In this document: one piece after another, positions 27,351-36,091 of the stretch
Layout: every line of letters begins with the position of its first letter
Position numbering within the stretch: position 1 is the first letter of the stretch
Assembly: GCA_028708425.1 (NCBI GenBank)
Contig: JAQVYY010000034.1
Span: 1 to 38,360 of the forward strand
Direction: 5' to 3'
Length of the DNA stretch: 38,360 nt
DNA from: Bacteroidales bacterium
GTDB lineage: Bacteria > Bacteroidota > Bacteroidia > Bacteroidales > Tenuifilaceae
Made by a program: the position numbers and the translations under genes
Notes under the pieces: model-generated
Databases searched by the model: none
The model's input: only the letters and a program-made list of their open reading frames with translations
What the model was told of the DNA's origin: nothing

Positions 27351-27822
27351 CTTCTACTTACGCTAGGTATTATTTTTATTCTGCTATTAATGTCGGCTTC
27401 GCTCAGCCTGACCGTCAGGCTGAGCGAAGCCGAAGCCTATAGCCCTAACTAAAATACATTGAATAACGAATAATGAAGTAAAGAAATACGAGAAGTGGGC
27501 CGAAGCAAAAGACCTTCCATACCAAAACTTCTACATTCAATATTCAGTGTTCGATATTCAATATTAAGTTTTTCTGATACTTAAAAATAAATTATGAAAT
27601 TAAATGCTTAAATGTTTGGTTTTATCTTAGAATGCTCAGCCTGACCGTCAGGCTGAGCGAAGTCGAAGCTGATAACCTTTATATGCATGCAGGCTCCCAC
27701 TAAAATCTGCTGGCGAAGTAGGACTAATGCTAATCAACTTAGTATTAATCGCAATTAATTTGACTTTCAGTCATTTTTACATTTACTTTGTATTTTATTT
27801 ATTTCAATTCAAAACGGCATAA
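27351..27822. repeat. Intergenic region with two long palindromes
   Basis: Two hairpins share a core GGCTGAGC/GCTCAGCC. The first has 20-bp arms (27393-27412 and 27414-27433). The second has 12-bp arms (27634-27645 and 27647-27658), with the flank extending to GAAGTCGAAGC. They look like copies of one intergenic repeat frequent in Bacteroidota. ATTCAATATTCAGTG-type repeats lie between them (27533-27566). No gene is recognisable, and only a near-match to a -7 box (TACTTTG near 27785) precedes the next gene. Confidence 0.8.
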
Positions 27823-29214
27823 ATGGCTAAACGCATACTCACTATACTTACAATTTTATTTTTTGTTCTATTCGATTTCTCGTCTAATAACTCGCTGAGG
27901 TCAAGCCCAACACATGCTGAATCCGATGTTGAGTCGTTATCTATTGAGTACCTATCAAACGATATTTTATCCTCTGACGATTTTGCATCCTTTGAAAAAA
28001 CGGTAAATCGGTTTATTCGCTACTGGTGGGTAACTGGGGCATCCGTGGCTATTGCGCAGGAGGGAAAACTTGTTTACGCCAAAGGTTTTGGTTATGCCGA
28101 TGTTGAGAATGATATCGAAATGCAACCCTACAATCTGCTTAGGGTTGCTAGCGTTTCAAAACTAATAACAGCTGCTGCTGTTATGAAGCTAGTTGAAAAT
28201 GGTGAGCTTGGCTTAAATCAAAAGGTGTTTGGCCAGGAGGGTATTCTGAATAACCCTATGTACAGAAATTATATTGACAAGAGGGTAGAGGATATCACGG
28301 TGAAAAATTTGTTAAACCATTCGGCAGGGTGGACCACCCGATGGGGCGACCATATGTTTATGTCTCAGTCAATTGCTCGTCAACTAAATAAGGAGCTACC
28401 CATTGATAAGGATGATATCATTGAATTTACTCTGGGTAAACGCCTACATTATACACCTGGGGCAGGAAGTTCATACGTAAATGTAGGATATCTGTTTTTA
28501 GAGCGGGTTATTGAAAAAGTTGCAAAGCAGAATTACGAGGCGTTTGTTCGGGAGAGTATTTTTAAACCCATTGGGGTTTCTGATGCGTTTATTGCCCATA
28601 ACCACGATAGCCTGAGGTACCCGTTAGAAACTAGGTATTACGAGGTACCCGAGGCCGAAAAGGTTTCGGCTTACGATGGTAGCCCTGTAAGTGTGTATAA
28701 GAGTCGGGGTGGTAATGATATAAGAACCCTTGGTGCTGCTGGTGGATGGGTTATCTCATCGGTTAGCTTGGCCAAATTTCTAATTGCTATCGATTTATAT
28801 TCAAAAGAAACGATAATTTCTAAAAAATCTATCAGGCAGCTAACCGATAATGAGCCTGGATTTCACCCGTTGGGCTGGCGGTCGGTAAAACGAAATGGTT
28901 CGAAATGGCGAACTGGTTCATTTGCTGGCACATCAGCATTGGCGGTTTCTCAAGCTAATGGGTTAACCTTTGTATTTATTTCCAATACCAGCCCGTGGGT
29001 TGGTGCTCGCTTTCCTTATGAGGTAAACCGAATGATGGCTAGGGCTTTGCATCGTGTTGATGATTGGCCAGAGATAAATCTTTTTAACCCGCTAGCCGAT
29101 ACAGATAATTATGTGGAGCGGCACGAAAATATTGAGGATTTTACCCCTAAAAATGAGGAAGAGTTTACTTTTTCATGGACTCTTACCGAGCTTGATCTTT
29201 CCAGCCAATCCTAA
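27823..29214 (+). CDS. Serine beta-lactamase-like hydrolase (class C / PBP4* fold), exported
   Basis: The 463-residue protein begins with a signal peptide (MAKRILTILTILFFVLFDF). The penicillin-binding fold shows S110-V-S-K113 (SxxK nucleophile and base) and Y218-V-N220 (YxN). The C-terminal KTG-type motif is less clear, possibly HPLGWRS or RTGSFAG. Family members are beta-lactamases, D-aminopeptidases or esterases, and the substrate cannot be told from sequence. The C-terminal 40 residues are acidic. The stop codon TAA overlaps the first bases of repeat copy 7, which suggests that the repeat supplies or replaced the gene's end. Confidence 0.9.
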   Translation: MAKRILTILTILFFVLFDFSSNNSLRSSPTHAESDVESLSIEYLSNDILSSDDFASFEKTVNRFIRYWWVTGASVAIAQEGKLVYAKGFGYADVENDIEMQPYNLLRVASVSKLITAAAVMKLVENGELGLNQKVFGQEGILNNPMYRNYIDKRVEDITVKNLLNHSAGWTTRWGDHMFMSQSIARQLNKELPIDKDDIIEFTLGKRLHYTPGAGSSYVNVGYLFLERVIEKVAKQNYEAFVRESIFKPIGVSDAFIAHNHDSLRYPLETRYYEVPEAEKVSAYDGSPVSVYKSRGGNDIRTLGAAGGWVISSVSLAKFLIAIDLYSKETIISKKSIRQLTDNEPGFHPLGWRSVKRNGSKWRTGSFAGTSALAVSQANGLTFVFISNTSPWVGARFPYEVNRMMARALHRVDDWPEINLFNPLADTDNYVERHENIEDFTPKNEEEFTFSWTLTELDLSSQS

Positions 29215-29263
29215 CCCGCATTATTCGTCAATTTTGTTAAAGATGAATGCAAATGCGGACTAA
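29211..29263 (+). repeat. Structured interspersed repeat, copy 7 (first hairpin only)
   Basis: Contains CTAACCCGCATTATTCGTC and the complementary GATGAATGCAAATGCGG, that is hairpin 1 of the family, and then stops. It overlaps the stop codon of the hydrolase gene. Confidence 0.8.
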
Positions 29264-29367
29264 GTTTGCCATTAGTTTGATTATAGTGGGGATTTAGAAC
29301 GTTTTTCTACACATAGGTATATAGGGTATATATTTAGTAGACTTTCAATAACCAAAAGATTACTCGT

Positions 29368-30075
29368 ATGAAAGCCAACAAAACTGTCATTTACGGGCTA
29401 TTACTAACACTCATAATTTTTGTAGTAGCTTCTTTATTAGGTCAAAAAATTGGCTTAGGGGTCGATTTTATTCCATACACATTTGTTACGCATACAGCTA
29501 TGCTAATTTTATCGGTACTTGCTATAGCTGCTTTTCAAAAGAGTGTAAACTATAAATTTTCTATTCCAAAATTCAAAAATATTTTCAGGCCCGTGCTATT
29601 CGGTGTGCTGGCACAAATTATCGTAAACATTCCGTTTAGTATAATTACTATGGCACTGAACGGCGAGATAGAATCACACCCTGCGTTTGATGTTATGTCG
29701 CCAATTCAGGTTTTTGTTTTTGTATTTATTTATGCCAGCATTGCCGAAGAGCTACTATTCCGAGGGTTCCTTCAAAATATACTAAAGCCATTAAGTGCTA
29801 AGGGTATAACAATTTTTAAACGATTTTTTAGCGTCCCCGTAATAATTAGCGCTGTGGCTTTTGGGCTAGCGCACACAATACTCTTTACTTCGGGAGTTGG
29901 AGTTGCCTTCGTTGTTAGGGTTGTAGTCTTTACTATGGTACTCGGATTAGTTGCAGGATACTACCAGGAAAAATACAACAATAATGCTTTTGCCATTATA
30001 GTTCACATGGCAGGAAATGCGCTTGGCGTTGTTGGCGCTTTGCTAATGAGCCTTAGTGCACAAGCTGTAGGCTAG
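29368..30075 (+). CDS. CPBP-family intramembrane metalloprotease-like protein
   Basis: A 235-residue multi-pass membrane protein with all three Abi/Rce1 motifs: E127-E128-x3-R132 (AEELLFRGF), FGLAHTILF and HMAGNALG. The family includes CAAX-type proteases and bacteriocin self-immunity proteins that cut substrates within the membrane. The substrate is unknown. The gene stands alone, follows the hydrolase gene by 153 bp and ends 18 bp before repeat copy 8. It contrasts with the motif-deficient relative at 13184-13828. Confidence 0.9.
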   Translation: MKANKTVIYGLLLTLIIFVVASLLGQKIGLGVDFIPYTFVTHTAMLILSVLAIAAFQKSVNYKFSIPKFKNIFRPVLFGVLAQIIVNIPFSIITMALNGEIESHPAFDVMSPIQVFVFVFIYASIAEELLFRGFLQNILKPLSAKGITIFKRFFSVPVIISAVAFGLAHTILFTSGVGVAFVVRVVVFTMVLGLVAGYYQEKYNNNAFAIIVHMAGNALGVVGALLMSLSAQAVG

Positions 30076-30093
30076 TAGAGCTAGCATTCTATT

Positions 30094-30243
30094 CTAACCC
30101 GCATTATTCATCAAATTTGCTAAAGATGAATGTAAATGCGGGTTACCCCGACCTAGTTGAGCCCAATTTTGGGTAACAAAATTGGTTGTGAAACTTAGTC
30201 GCTCTCGGAGACAGCAATTATTCGAATGAATAATTGGGGCTAA
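30094..30243 (+). repeat. Structured interspersed repeat, copy 8
   Basis: Full-length copy beginning CTAACCCGCATTATTCATC and ending AATTGGGGCTAA, 18 bp after the CPBP gene stop. All three hairpins are intact. Confidence 0.92.
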
Positions 30244-30315
30244 TAGATTGAAGTGATTGTAAGTAATGAAACCAAATTAGGATTTAACCGTTTTTTGAAA
30301 GGTGGTTAGTACGTC

Positions 30316-30921
30316 CTAATTGAGTTGGAAATTATCTTCCAGCTTCAATTCTTGTGCACGAATAAGCTCCATAAAATTCAGATAGTTAATTATAAATTGC
30401 TCTCTATCAGACTTATTGACTAGGGTTATAAATCTGTACTTCTCGGAGGGTTTAAGCATTAGCGTTTTTGCAATATCGAGCAAATTAAGGCTATCGGATA
30501 TAATTAGCGTACCCAGCTTGGAATCGATATTGAGCTTGAGTTTTTTTACCTTAACCGCAATTTCGGGGTTTGTGGTAGATAAATCGTGGTTCAGGGTTTT
30601 AGCAATTGAGCCACCGTAAAGTTTATCGGGCAATACCGGAAAAAAATCGAGTATTTCATAAAGCGCTTTGCCCTTTATGGTTATCACCATATCGCCACTA
30701 TCGTTCTGGTCAACAAGTTTTACAATCTCAACCTCGCTACCAATGTTGGTAATTTCGTTTTCTCCATCGATGTACGGAATGCCAAAGGACGATGAGCTCT
30801 CTAAGCTCTCGGTAATAAGCTGCTTGTACCGAGGCTCAAAAATTCGCAGCGGAATTTCTTCGCCTGGCAAAACGATAACATGAAGCGGGAATGCCGATAA
30901 CTTATATATATTTGAACTCAT
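30316..30921 (-). CDS. Lon substrate-binding (PUA-like) domain protein
   Basis: About 201 residues matching the N-terminal substrate-binding domain of Lon as a stand-alone protein: SAFPLHVIVLPGEEIPLRIFEPRYKQLI, SFGIPYI, then GSEVEIVKL and DGDMVITIKG-like strands. It has no AAA or protease domain, so it may bind unfolded proteins or regulate proteolysis. I prefer the ATG at 30921 (MSSNIYKL), because it lies one base after the msrB stop (TAA-A-ATG), which suggests coupled translation. The ATG at 30939 would add six residues and overlap msrB. Confidence 0.87.
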   Translation of the reverse strand: MSSNIYKLSAFPLHVIVLPGEEIPLRIFEPRYKQLITESLESSSSFGIPYIDGENEITNIGSEVEIVKLVDQNDSGDMVITIKGKALYEILDFFPVLPDKLYGGSIAKTLNHDLSTTNPEIAVKVKKLKLNIDSKLGTLIISDSLNLLDIAKTLMLKPSEKYRFITLVNKSDREQFIINYLNFMELIRAQELKLEDNFQLN

Positions 30922-30922
30922 T

Positions 30923-31396
30923 TTACTTTCTCTTATCATGGTTGGGCTTAAATTTTAATGCAGCCGAATTTATGCAATACCTTGTGCCTGTTGGCTTTGG
31001 GCCATCGTTAAAAACATGACCTAGGTGTGCGCCACAGCCCTTGCAAACAACCTCTTTCCGAATCATGTTGTGGCTAAAATCGTCTACTTCAAGTATGTTT
31101 TCTTCAAATTTCGAGTCGAAAAAACTTGGCCACCCGCAGCTCGACTCGTACTTTGTTTCCGATTCGAATAGCTCCGCATCACAAACCACGCAATGGTACT
31201 TACCGCTTTCAAAGAAATTCCAGTACTTACCTGTAAATGCTGGTTCCGTACCCTTTTTCTGGGTAACATGTAGCTGTAGCGGGGTTAGTTTTTTTGTTAA
31301 ATCACTGTTGCTCATTTTATTATTGGTTTGACCGTTTGTGTGTAATGCCAAGGCGGCAAAAAATGCCAAAATAGATATCCTATAAACTATATTCAT
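30923..31396 (-). CDS. msrB: Exported methionine-R-sulfoxide reductase
   Basis: The 157-residue protein repairs the R form of methionine sulfoxide. A signal peptide (residues 1-22, ending HTNGQ) points to export. The MsrB fold shows two zinc-binding pairs, C69-x2-C72 and C118-x2-C121, the GWPSFFD block, and the catalytic cysteine C141 (TRYCINSAAL). No separate resolving cysteine is obvious, except possibly C87. It is followed directly by the Lon-domain gene. The pair links oxidative protein repair to protein quality control, although the two products seem to act in different compartments. Confidence 0.94.
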   Translation of the reverse strand: MNIVYRISILAFFAALALHTNGQTNNKMSNSDLTKKLTPLQLHVTQKKGTEPAFTGKYWNFFESGKYHCVVCDAELFESETKYESSCGWPSFFDSKFEENILEVDDFSHNMIRKEVVCKGCGAHLGHVFNDGPKPTGTRYCINSAALKFKPNHDKRK

Positions 31397-31698
31397 GTGT
31401 ATATTTATTTATTTTAAAGGAACACATGGAACATCCATGGAGTAGTCATTCTTCTTTGTGTTAGTGCCGCTAACATGAATGTTTCATATTCTTAGCTCTT
31501 GTTTTCTTGTAAATAAACAGGCAATATGCTGTTTTGTTCATGTTTGCATGTTTTGGCTAGTGGTTTGTTAGGTATGTAGCATTGTTTTAGGATGAACTTA
31601 CGGTTTATTAACAAAAATCATCACTAAAAATTCATTATTGTGTATTGTACCCAGTACTTTTGGGATACTAAAATCTACTTAATAAATTCGTAACAACT
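31397..31698. promoter_or_regulatory. Divergent promoter region between msrB and the GIN-domain gene
   Basis: The 302-bp gap separates divergent genes and contains no recognisable gene. A -7 box TACTTTTG at 31655-31662 serves the plus-strand gene, 36 nt before its ATG. No clear -7 box is seen for msrB. Confidence 0.55.
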
Positions 31699-32388
31699 AT
31701 GATTATGAAAAAAATAGCCACCTTTTTGCTGCTTACTTTTACTGCTGTAAATTTTTTGTTTTCGCAAAACACGCAGGATAGTAGAAGCCTTGAACCGTTT
31801 AATAAGATTAGGGTAACAGGTAAGATTAATACTTACGTAAGCAATGATACCAGCTTTACCGCTAAAATTACTACCGATGGTATTGACCTGGCGGATATTA
31901 CTACCCAGGTGGTCGATAGCACGCTTACGGTAAAACCCAGCAAAGGTATCCATAGGGATTACTCAGTTGATTTGTACTTATCGTGCGGCCAAATTGTTGA
32001 TGCGTATGTTAAATCGGGTGGAAGAATAAGTTTTCAGGATACGTTGGTGGCTCCATCTGCAACCTTTACCGCGGGATTAAACTCATCAATTGATGCTAGT
32101 GTTCAGCTAAATTCGGTTGAAGTGGCATCGAAGAACGGTGGAACCGTTAATTTAAGCGGTAAAGCGATACAGATTAAGGCAAGGGTACGAACAGGCGGAA
32201 CCCTTTCTGCTCTCCAGCTGGCTACCGATACAGCCTATGTTTCAGTAAGAACCAAAGGACTTGCCAAGGTTAATGTGTCTCAGCTTATTGATGGTAGCAT
32301 TCGTTCGGCCGGCTCGCTTACGCTAGCTGGTAACCCTGCAAGCAAAAAGATACAAACAGGAGTAGGCGCAACCCTAATTGAGCAGTAG
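31699..32388 (+). CDS. Exported GIN-domain (DUF2807) protein
   Basis: The 229-residue protein has a signal peptide (KKIATFLLLTFTAVNFLFS, cleavage near FSQ). The mature part is the DUF2807 beta-helix typical of Bacteroidota: it opens SRSLEPFNKIRVTGKINTYV and repeats short strands such as VDSTLTVKP, DAYVKSGGRISF, VASKNGGTVNLSG and VSVRTKGLAKVNV. The function of the family is unknown, and a cell-surface or polysaccharide-related role is often assumed. An alternative ATG is at 31705. It is transcribed alone. Confidence 0.9.
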   Translation: MIMKKIATFLLLTFTAVNFLFSQNTQDSRSLEPFNKIRVTGKINTYVSNDTSFTAKITTDGIDLADITTQVVDSTLTVKPSKGIHRDYSVDLYLSCGQIVDAYVKSGGRISFQDTLVAPSATFTAGLNSSIDASVQLNSVEVASKNGGTVNLSGKAIQIKARVRTGGTLSALQLATDTAYVSVRTKGLAKVNVSQLIDGSIRSAGSLTLAGNPASKKIQTGVGATLIEQ

Positions 32389-32501
32389 GATAGGGGTTTT
32401 GGTTTTCTGGTCATACTTCGGCTTTGCTCTGTATGACAAAATCCGTTGCCCTAAGGAAGTCGAAGGATGACATTTGGCATTTTTTATTCCGCAAAACTTA
32501 A

Positions 32502-32509
32502 TAATTTTG
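32502..32509 (+). promoter_or_regulatory. -7 box of cyuA
   Basis: TAATTTTG matches TAnnTTTG, 28 nt before the ATG. Just upstream (32409-32478) lies a GTCATACTTCGGCTTTGCTC / AAGTCGAAGGATGAC intergenic repeat of the kind common in Bacteroidota. Confidence 0.55.
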
Positions 32510-32537
32510 CAAAACAAATTTTAAACTACTTATACAG

Positions 32538-33833
32538 ATGCAAAATATACAGGCTTACATCGATTTACTAAAGGCAGAGGTTGTTCCAGCCCTTGGTTGT
32601 ACCGAGCCAATTGCCGTGGCATTGGCAGTTGCTAAGGCCCGCGAAGTATTAGGCGAAGAACCAAAACAGGTTGAACTATTACTAAGTGCCAATATTTTTA
32701 AAAATGGTATGGGGGTTGGCATTCCTTGCACTGATACCACAGGGTTGCCAATTGCCGCAGCGTTGGGTGCTGTTTACGGTAATTCATCCGATTGTCTTGA
32801 GGTGTTAAAAGGTGTTGATGATAAGGTTGTTAGTAAGGCAAAGGCATTTGTTGAAGAAAAAAGGGTGAGCATAGGCGTAAAGAAAGATTCGGAGAGACTT
32901 TATATTGAGGCTATTTGCTATGGAGCCAGTAACAATACATCAAAAGCGGTTATTACAACCAAGCACTCCAATATTTCACGAATTGAGCTAAATGGCGAGG
33001 TGGTGGAGTGTAGTGGTGAAATGAAAGTTGGCGATAATGAAAATACAGGAAGTGATAGCAAGGTGGTTATTCCGCTTACTGTTAGCAGTATTTTTAAATT
33101 CGCCACAGCTGTTCCATACAGCCAAATTGAGTTTATTCATAAAACCGTTGAGTACAACAACGCCATAGCCCAAGAGGGCTTGCTGAATGAGTGCGGACTA
33201 ATGGTTGGTAAAAAGCTCAAGGAGCTTGTTGAAAAGGGGATTTTATGCGATGATATGATGAATAGCGCCATGTCGCTTACTGCTGCGGCAAGCGATGCTC
33301 GAATGGCGGGTTCCGATTTGCCGGTTATGAGCAACTCGGGTAGTGGAAACCAGGGATTAACCGCTACCCTGCCCGTATACTCTGTTGCCCTACGATTAAA
33401 CTCTGATGATGAGCAACTTGCCCGTGCCCTTGTGCTTTCGCACCTAATAGCCATTCATATTAAGCGATATTTAGGTCGTTTATCGGCTCTTTGCGGATGC
33501 GTTGTAGCTGCTGCGGGTGCAGGTTGTGGTGTTGCTTACCTAATGGGTGGAGGAGAAAAGGAGACCGTTTACACCATTAAGAATATGATTGGTAATATTA
33601 CCGGCATGATTTGCGATGGGGCCAAAGAGGGGTGCGCGCTAAAGGTTAGCTCGGGTGTTGGTGCGGCAATCCAGTCGGCATTGCTCGCTCTAGAGGGTGT
33701 GGTAATATCCTCGAACGATGGAATTATTGAGGATGATGTAGAGAAAACCATACAAAACCTGGGTGATGTGGGCTCCAAGGGTATGACCCAAACCGACGAT
33801 CTGCTTCTGCAGATTATGGTGTCGAAGAAATAG
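32538..33833 (+). CDS. cyuA: L-cysteine desulfidase / UPF0597 family
   Basis: The 431-residue protein belongs to the UPF0597 (YhaM/CyuA) family of iron-sulfur enzymes that split L-cysteine into pyruvate, ammonia and sulfide, related to the alpha chain of serine dehydratase. The conserved cysteines expected to hold the cluster are in PALGCTEPIA near the N-terminus and in the C-terminal GAGCGVAYLMGG and MICDGAKEGCALKVSSG blocks. The SNSGSGNQGLTATLPV block is diagnostic. The length is normal. The enzyme suits an anaerobic, cysteine-fermenting lifestyle. Serine as a substrate is also possible. Confidence 0.93.
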   Translation: MQNIQAYIDLLKAEVVPALGCTEPIAVALAVAKAREVLGEEPKQVELLLSANIFKNGMGVGIPCTDTTGLPIAAALGAVYGNSSDCLEVLKGVDDKVVSKAKAFVEEKRVSIGVKKDSERLYIEAICYGASNNTSKAVITTKHSNISRIELNGEVVECSGEMKVGDNENTGSDSKVVIPLTVSSIFKFATAVPYSQIEFIHKTVEYNNAIAQEGLLNECGLMVGKKLKELVEKGILCDDMMNSAMSLTAAASDARMAGSDLPVMSNSGSGNQGLTATLPVYSVALRLNSDDEQLARALVLSHLIAIHIKRYLGRLSALCGCVVAAAGAGCGVAYLMGGGEKETVYTIKNMIGNITGMICDGAKEGCALKVSSGVGAAIQSALLALEGVVISSNDGIIEDDVEKTIQNLGDVGSKGMTQTDDLLLQIMVSKK

Positions 33834-33953
33834 CGGTCTGGGTCTCCATAAGAACCTTTAGCACAAGGTAAAATCAACAATTACAAATTTGGGCTAATCT
33901 ACCAAACGGATGAGGACTCACTGGGATTGTTACTCCAAAACTCCAAAAACATA

Positions 33954-34063
33954 CATTTGCGGGTAACCCCGACCTAGTCGAATCCAATTTGGGTCATAAA
34001 ATTGGTTCTGAGGCTTAGTTGCTGTAGGATACAGCAATTATTCTAATGAATAATTGGGGTTAA
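33954..34063 (+). repeat. Structured interspersed repeat, copy 9 (first hairpin lost)
   Basis: Starts inside the family at ATTTGCGGGTAACCCCGACC and runs to AATTGGGGTTAA. It keeps hairpins 2 and 3. Its end supplies the TAA stop (minus strand) of the MscS-like gene. It is downstream of cyuA and oriented like it. Confidence 0.88.
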
Positions 34064-34557
34064 ATTGCTTTTTCTTTTTTAATCATTTTTTGCATAAACA
34101 CATTACTCGGTAATGTTATTTTCTTGCCCTCTTTCGTTTTTATGGTAACGAAAAAAATGCCAATATCACTTAACGTTCCCTCAACTGGGTAGTCTTTATC
34201 CATTATTGTTAACGAGTCTCCAATTTTAATGGGGTGATTAAAAAATATTATCAGCGTAGAGGTTATATTCGAAATGATTGACCACTGTGCAAAAAACGCA
34301 ACTCCCAAAATTGATAGTATTGTGGAAAGGAATATCAGTAGTTTCGATTGGTCAACTCCCCAAATAATGATTAACGAAATGGTAAGTACTATCATCAACA
34401 AAATATTTACAATTTTATTGCTGATTTTCATTCTCCCCGATTGATACCTAAACCTAGCACCTACTTTTCCAATTATCCTTTTAGATACTAATTTTGTAAC
34501 TGCATAAACAATTACGATAATAACCGTTTTGATTATTTCAAATTTATATGCTTCCAT
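34060..34557 (-). CDS. Small MscS-type mechanosensitive channel domain protein
   Basis: The 165-residue protein has transmembrane segments near residues 7-24, 50-66 and 72-92, then the beta domain characteristic of MscS: NHPIKIGDSLTI, YPVEGTLSDIGIFFVTIKTKEG and KKITLPSNVFMQK. The pore helix matches the LGVAFFAQWSIISNI region. It lacks the C-terminal alpha/beta cage, so it is shorter than E. coli MscS (286 residues), and its stop codon lies in repeat copy 9. It could be naturally short or shortened by the repeat. It lies 61 bp after the desaturase gene, with no promoter seen. Confidence 0.85.
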   Translation of the reverse strand: MEAYKFEIIKTVIIVIVYAVTKLVSKRIIGKVGARFRYQSGRMKISNKIVNILLMIVLTISLIIIWGVDQSKLLIFLSTILSILGVAFFAQWSIISNITSTLIIFFNHPIKIGDSLTIMDKDYPVEGTLSDIGIFFVTIKTKEGKKITLPSNVFMQKMIKKEKAI

Positions 34558-34618
34558 ATTTATATGCTTTGGTTTTTCTTATTCAATGCTTGCTGCAATT
34601 AAATTCCTGGTTTACTAG

Positions 34619-36091
34619 CTATTCATAATCATATACCCGTTCGGCGGTTAGTTTTGAACTTATTACTGCCATGGGTAAGCCCGCTCCGGGAATGGTTGAT
34701 GACCCAACATAAAAGGTGTTTTTAAATTTTTCATCGTAATTTTTTGGTCTTAATGCACCTATTTGCAGCATACTATGCGATAAGCCTAAACCTGCTCCTT
34801 TGTATAGGTTAAACTGGTTTTGCCAATCTTCGGGCGTGTATTCCATCTTAAAAATAATATCTTTTGATATATCCTGTTTAAACCTTTCCGAAAAATCTTC
34901 TAAAATACTATTTATCATTTCGTCTTTATCGGCCCAATCGGTTTTGTATATTAGGTTTGGCACAGGGCAAACAAAGAACAGTGCTTCGCAACCGTTGGGG
35001 GCACATTCACTATTATGTTTCGATAGTACATTAACGTAGTAGTATGGTTTTTCTAGGGTTCCTGGGTTCACCATTACATCCTTTGCGTAGGTTTCGTAAT
35101 TATCTCCTAAAAAGTAATTATGATGTTCTACTTGTGGCAATTGAGTTTTTACTCCCACATAAAAAGTTAGGTAGCCCATGGTCCATGTCATTTTACTTAG
35201 CTTTTTATCCGAGAATTTTTTCCTGTTAAGCACGGTTCCTCTAAACAGCGCTGCATCTGCGTTTATAACAAAAATATCGGCTTCATGCGTTTTGCCATTT
35301 TGGTCGGTTAGCGATGTGATTTTATTGTTAGTGGCTTTAAAATCAACTATCTCGGTATTGTATTCAAACGATACGTTATGTTTCGAAAGCTCATTAACCA
35401 AGCTAGTTACAATGGTGTACATTCCTCCCTTTACATTATAGTATCCGGTATGCGAAAACTCAATATGCGACAATAGCGTATACACAGCATTGGTATCGAA
35501 AGGTGTTCGTCCTAAAAAGAATGCAATGAGCGATACTATTTGTTGTGCTTCCTTTGACTCAAAGTAAGAGCTGCTCTGCTTCCAGAACGTTTTAAGTAGT
35601 ACGGGTAGGTGTACCGGATTAACTTTCATTAATGCCATTAGATAGCTGGGAATGCTATCGAAATTTTGTTTAATTACCATATTGACCGTATCGTTATAAA
35701 GCGCCTCGCATTTTTTTAAATAGGCTGTAAGCTTGGTTTTAAAGTTTGGCTCTACTCCTTCAAATTGCTCGCTCAGCTTATCAATATCTTTATATAGAGA
35801 AAATTTCCTATCGCTTCCGCGAAAATTAACGGTGTAAAGAGGGTCTAGCTCAACAAAATCGAAAGGCATTTCAATGCCACAATCCTTAATAAGCTCTTCA
35901 AACTCATAGGGCATACTAAAAAAGATGGGGCCTATATCAAAAGTAAAACCATCTTTTTTAATTTGGTTTAAACGACCGCCTGGCTGAGGTGCTTTTTCTA
36001 CAAATTTTACTTTATATCCTCGGGTTGCCAATCGCAAGCCTGTGGAAAGTCCTCCCAGGCCGGTTCCTACAATTACTACTGTTTTACTCAT
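34619..36091 (-). CDS. CrtI/CrtN-like carotenoid desaturase (phytoene desaturase family)
   Basis: The 490-residue FAD enzyme begins at the ATG at 36091 (MSKTVVIVGTGLGGLSTGLRLA), whose ATGA overlaps the stop of the TPR gene. This start is preferred over an upstream in-frame one at 36139. The dinucleotide-binding GxGxxG motif is followed by VEKAPQPGGRLN, and the C-terminal FAD contact FYVGSSTIPGAGLPMAVISSKL is the hallmark of the family. Members desaturate, isomerise or oxidise polyenes. The neighbouring glycosyltransferase and acyltransferase remnant recall the crtOPQN staphyloxanthin set, so a glycosylated, acylated carotenoid is plausible. No phytoene or squalene synthase is in the window. 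Confidence 0.9.
   Translation of the reverse strand: MSKTVVIVGTGLGGLSTGLRLATRGYKVKFVEKAPQPGGRLNQIKKDGFTFDIGPIFFSMPYEFEELIKDCGIEMPFDFVELDPLYTVNFRGSDRKFSLYKDIDKLSEQFEGVEPNFKTKLTAYLKKCEALYNDTVNMVIKQNFDSIPSYLMALMKVNPVHLPVLLKTFWKQSSSYFESKEAQQIVSLIAFFLGRTPFDTNAVYTLLSHIEFSHTGYYNVKGGMYTIVTSLVNELSKHNVSFEYNTEIVDFKATNNKITSLTDQNGKTHEADIFVINADAALFRGTVLNRKKFSDKKLSKMTWTMGYLTFYVGVKTQLPQVEHHNYFLGDNYETYAKDVMVNPGTLEKPYYYVNVLSKHNSECAPNGCEALFFVCPVPNLIYKTDWADKDEMINSILEDFSERFKQDISKDIIFKMEYTPEDWQNQFNLYKGAGLGLSHSMLQIGALRPKNYDEKFKNTFYVGSSTIPGAGLPMAVISSKLTAERVYDYE

Noticed and set aside
27393-27658. Palindromes as transcription terminators
   Set aside because: Neither is followed by a T run, and the same core occurs twice as a dispersed repeat.
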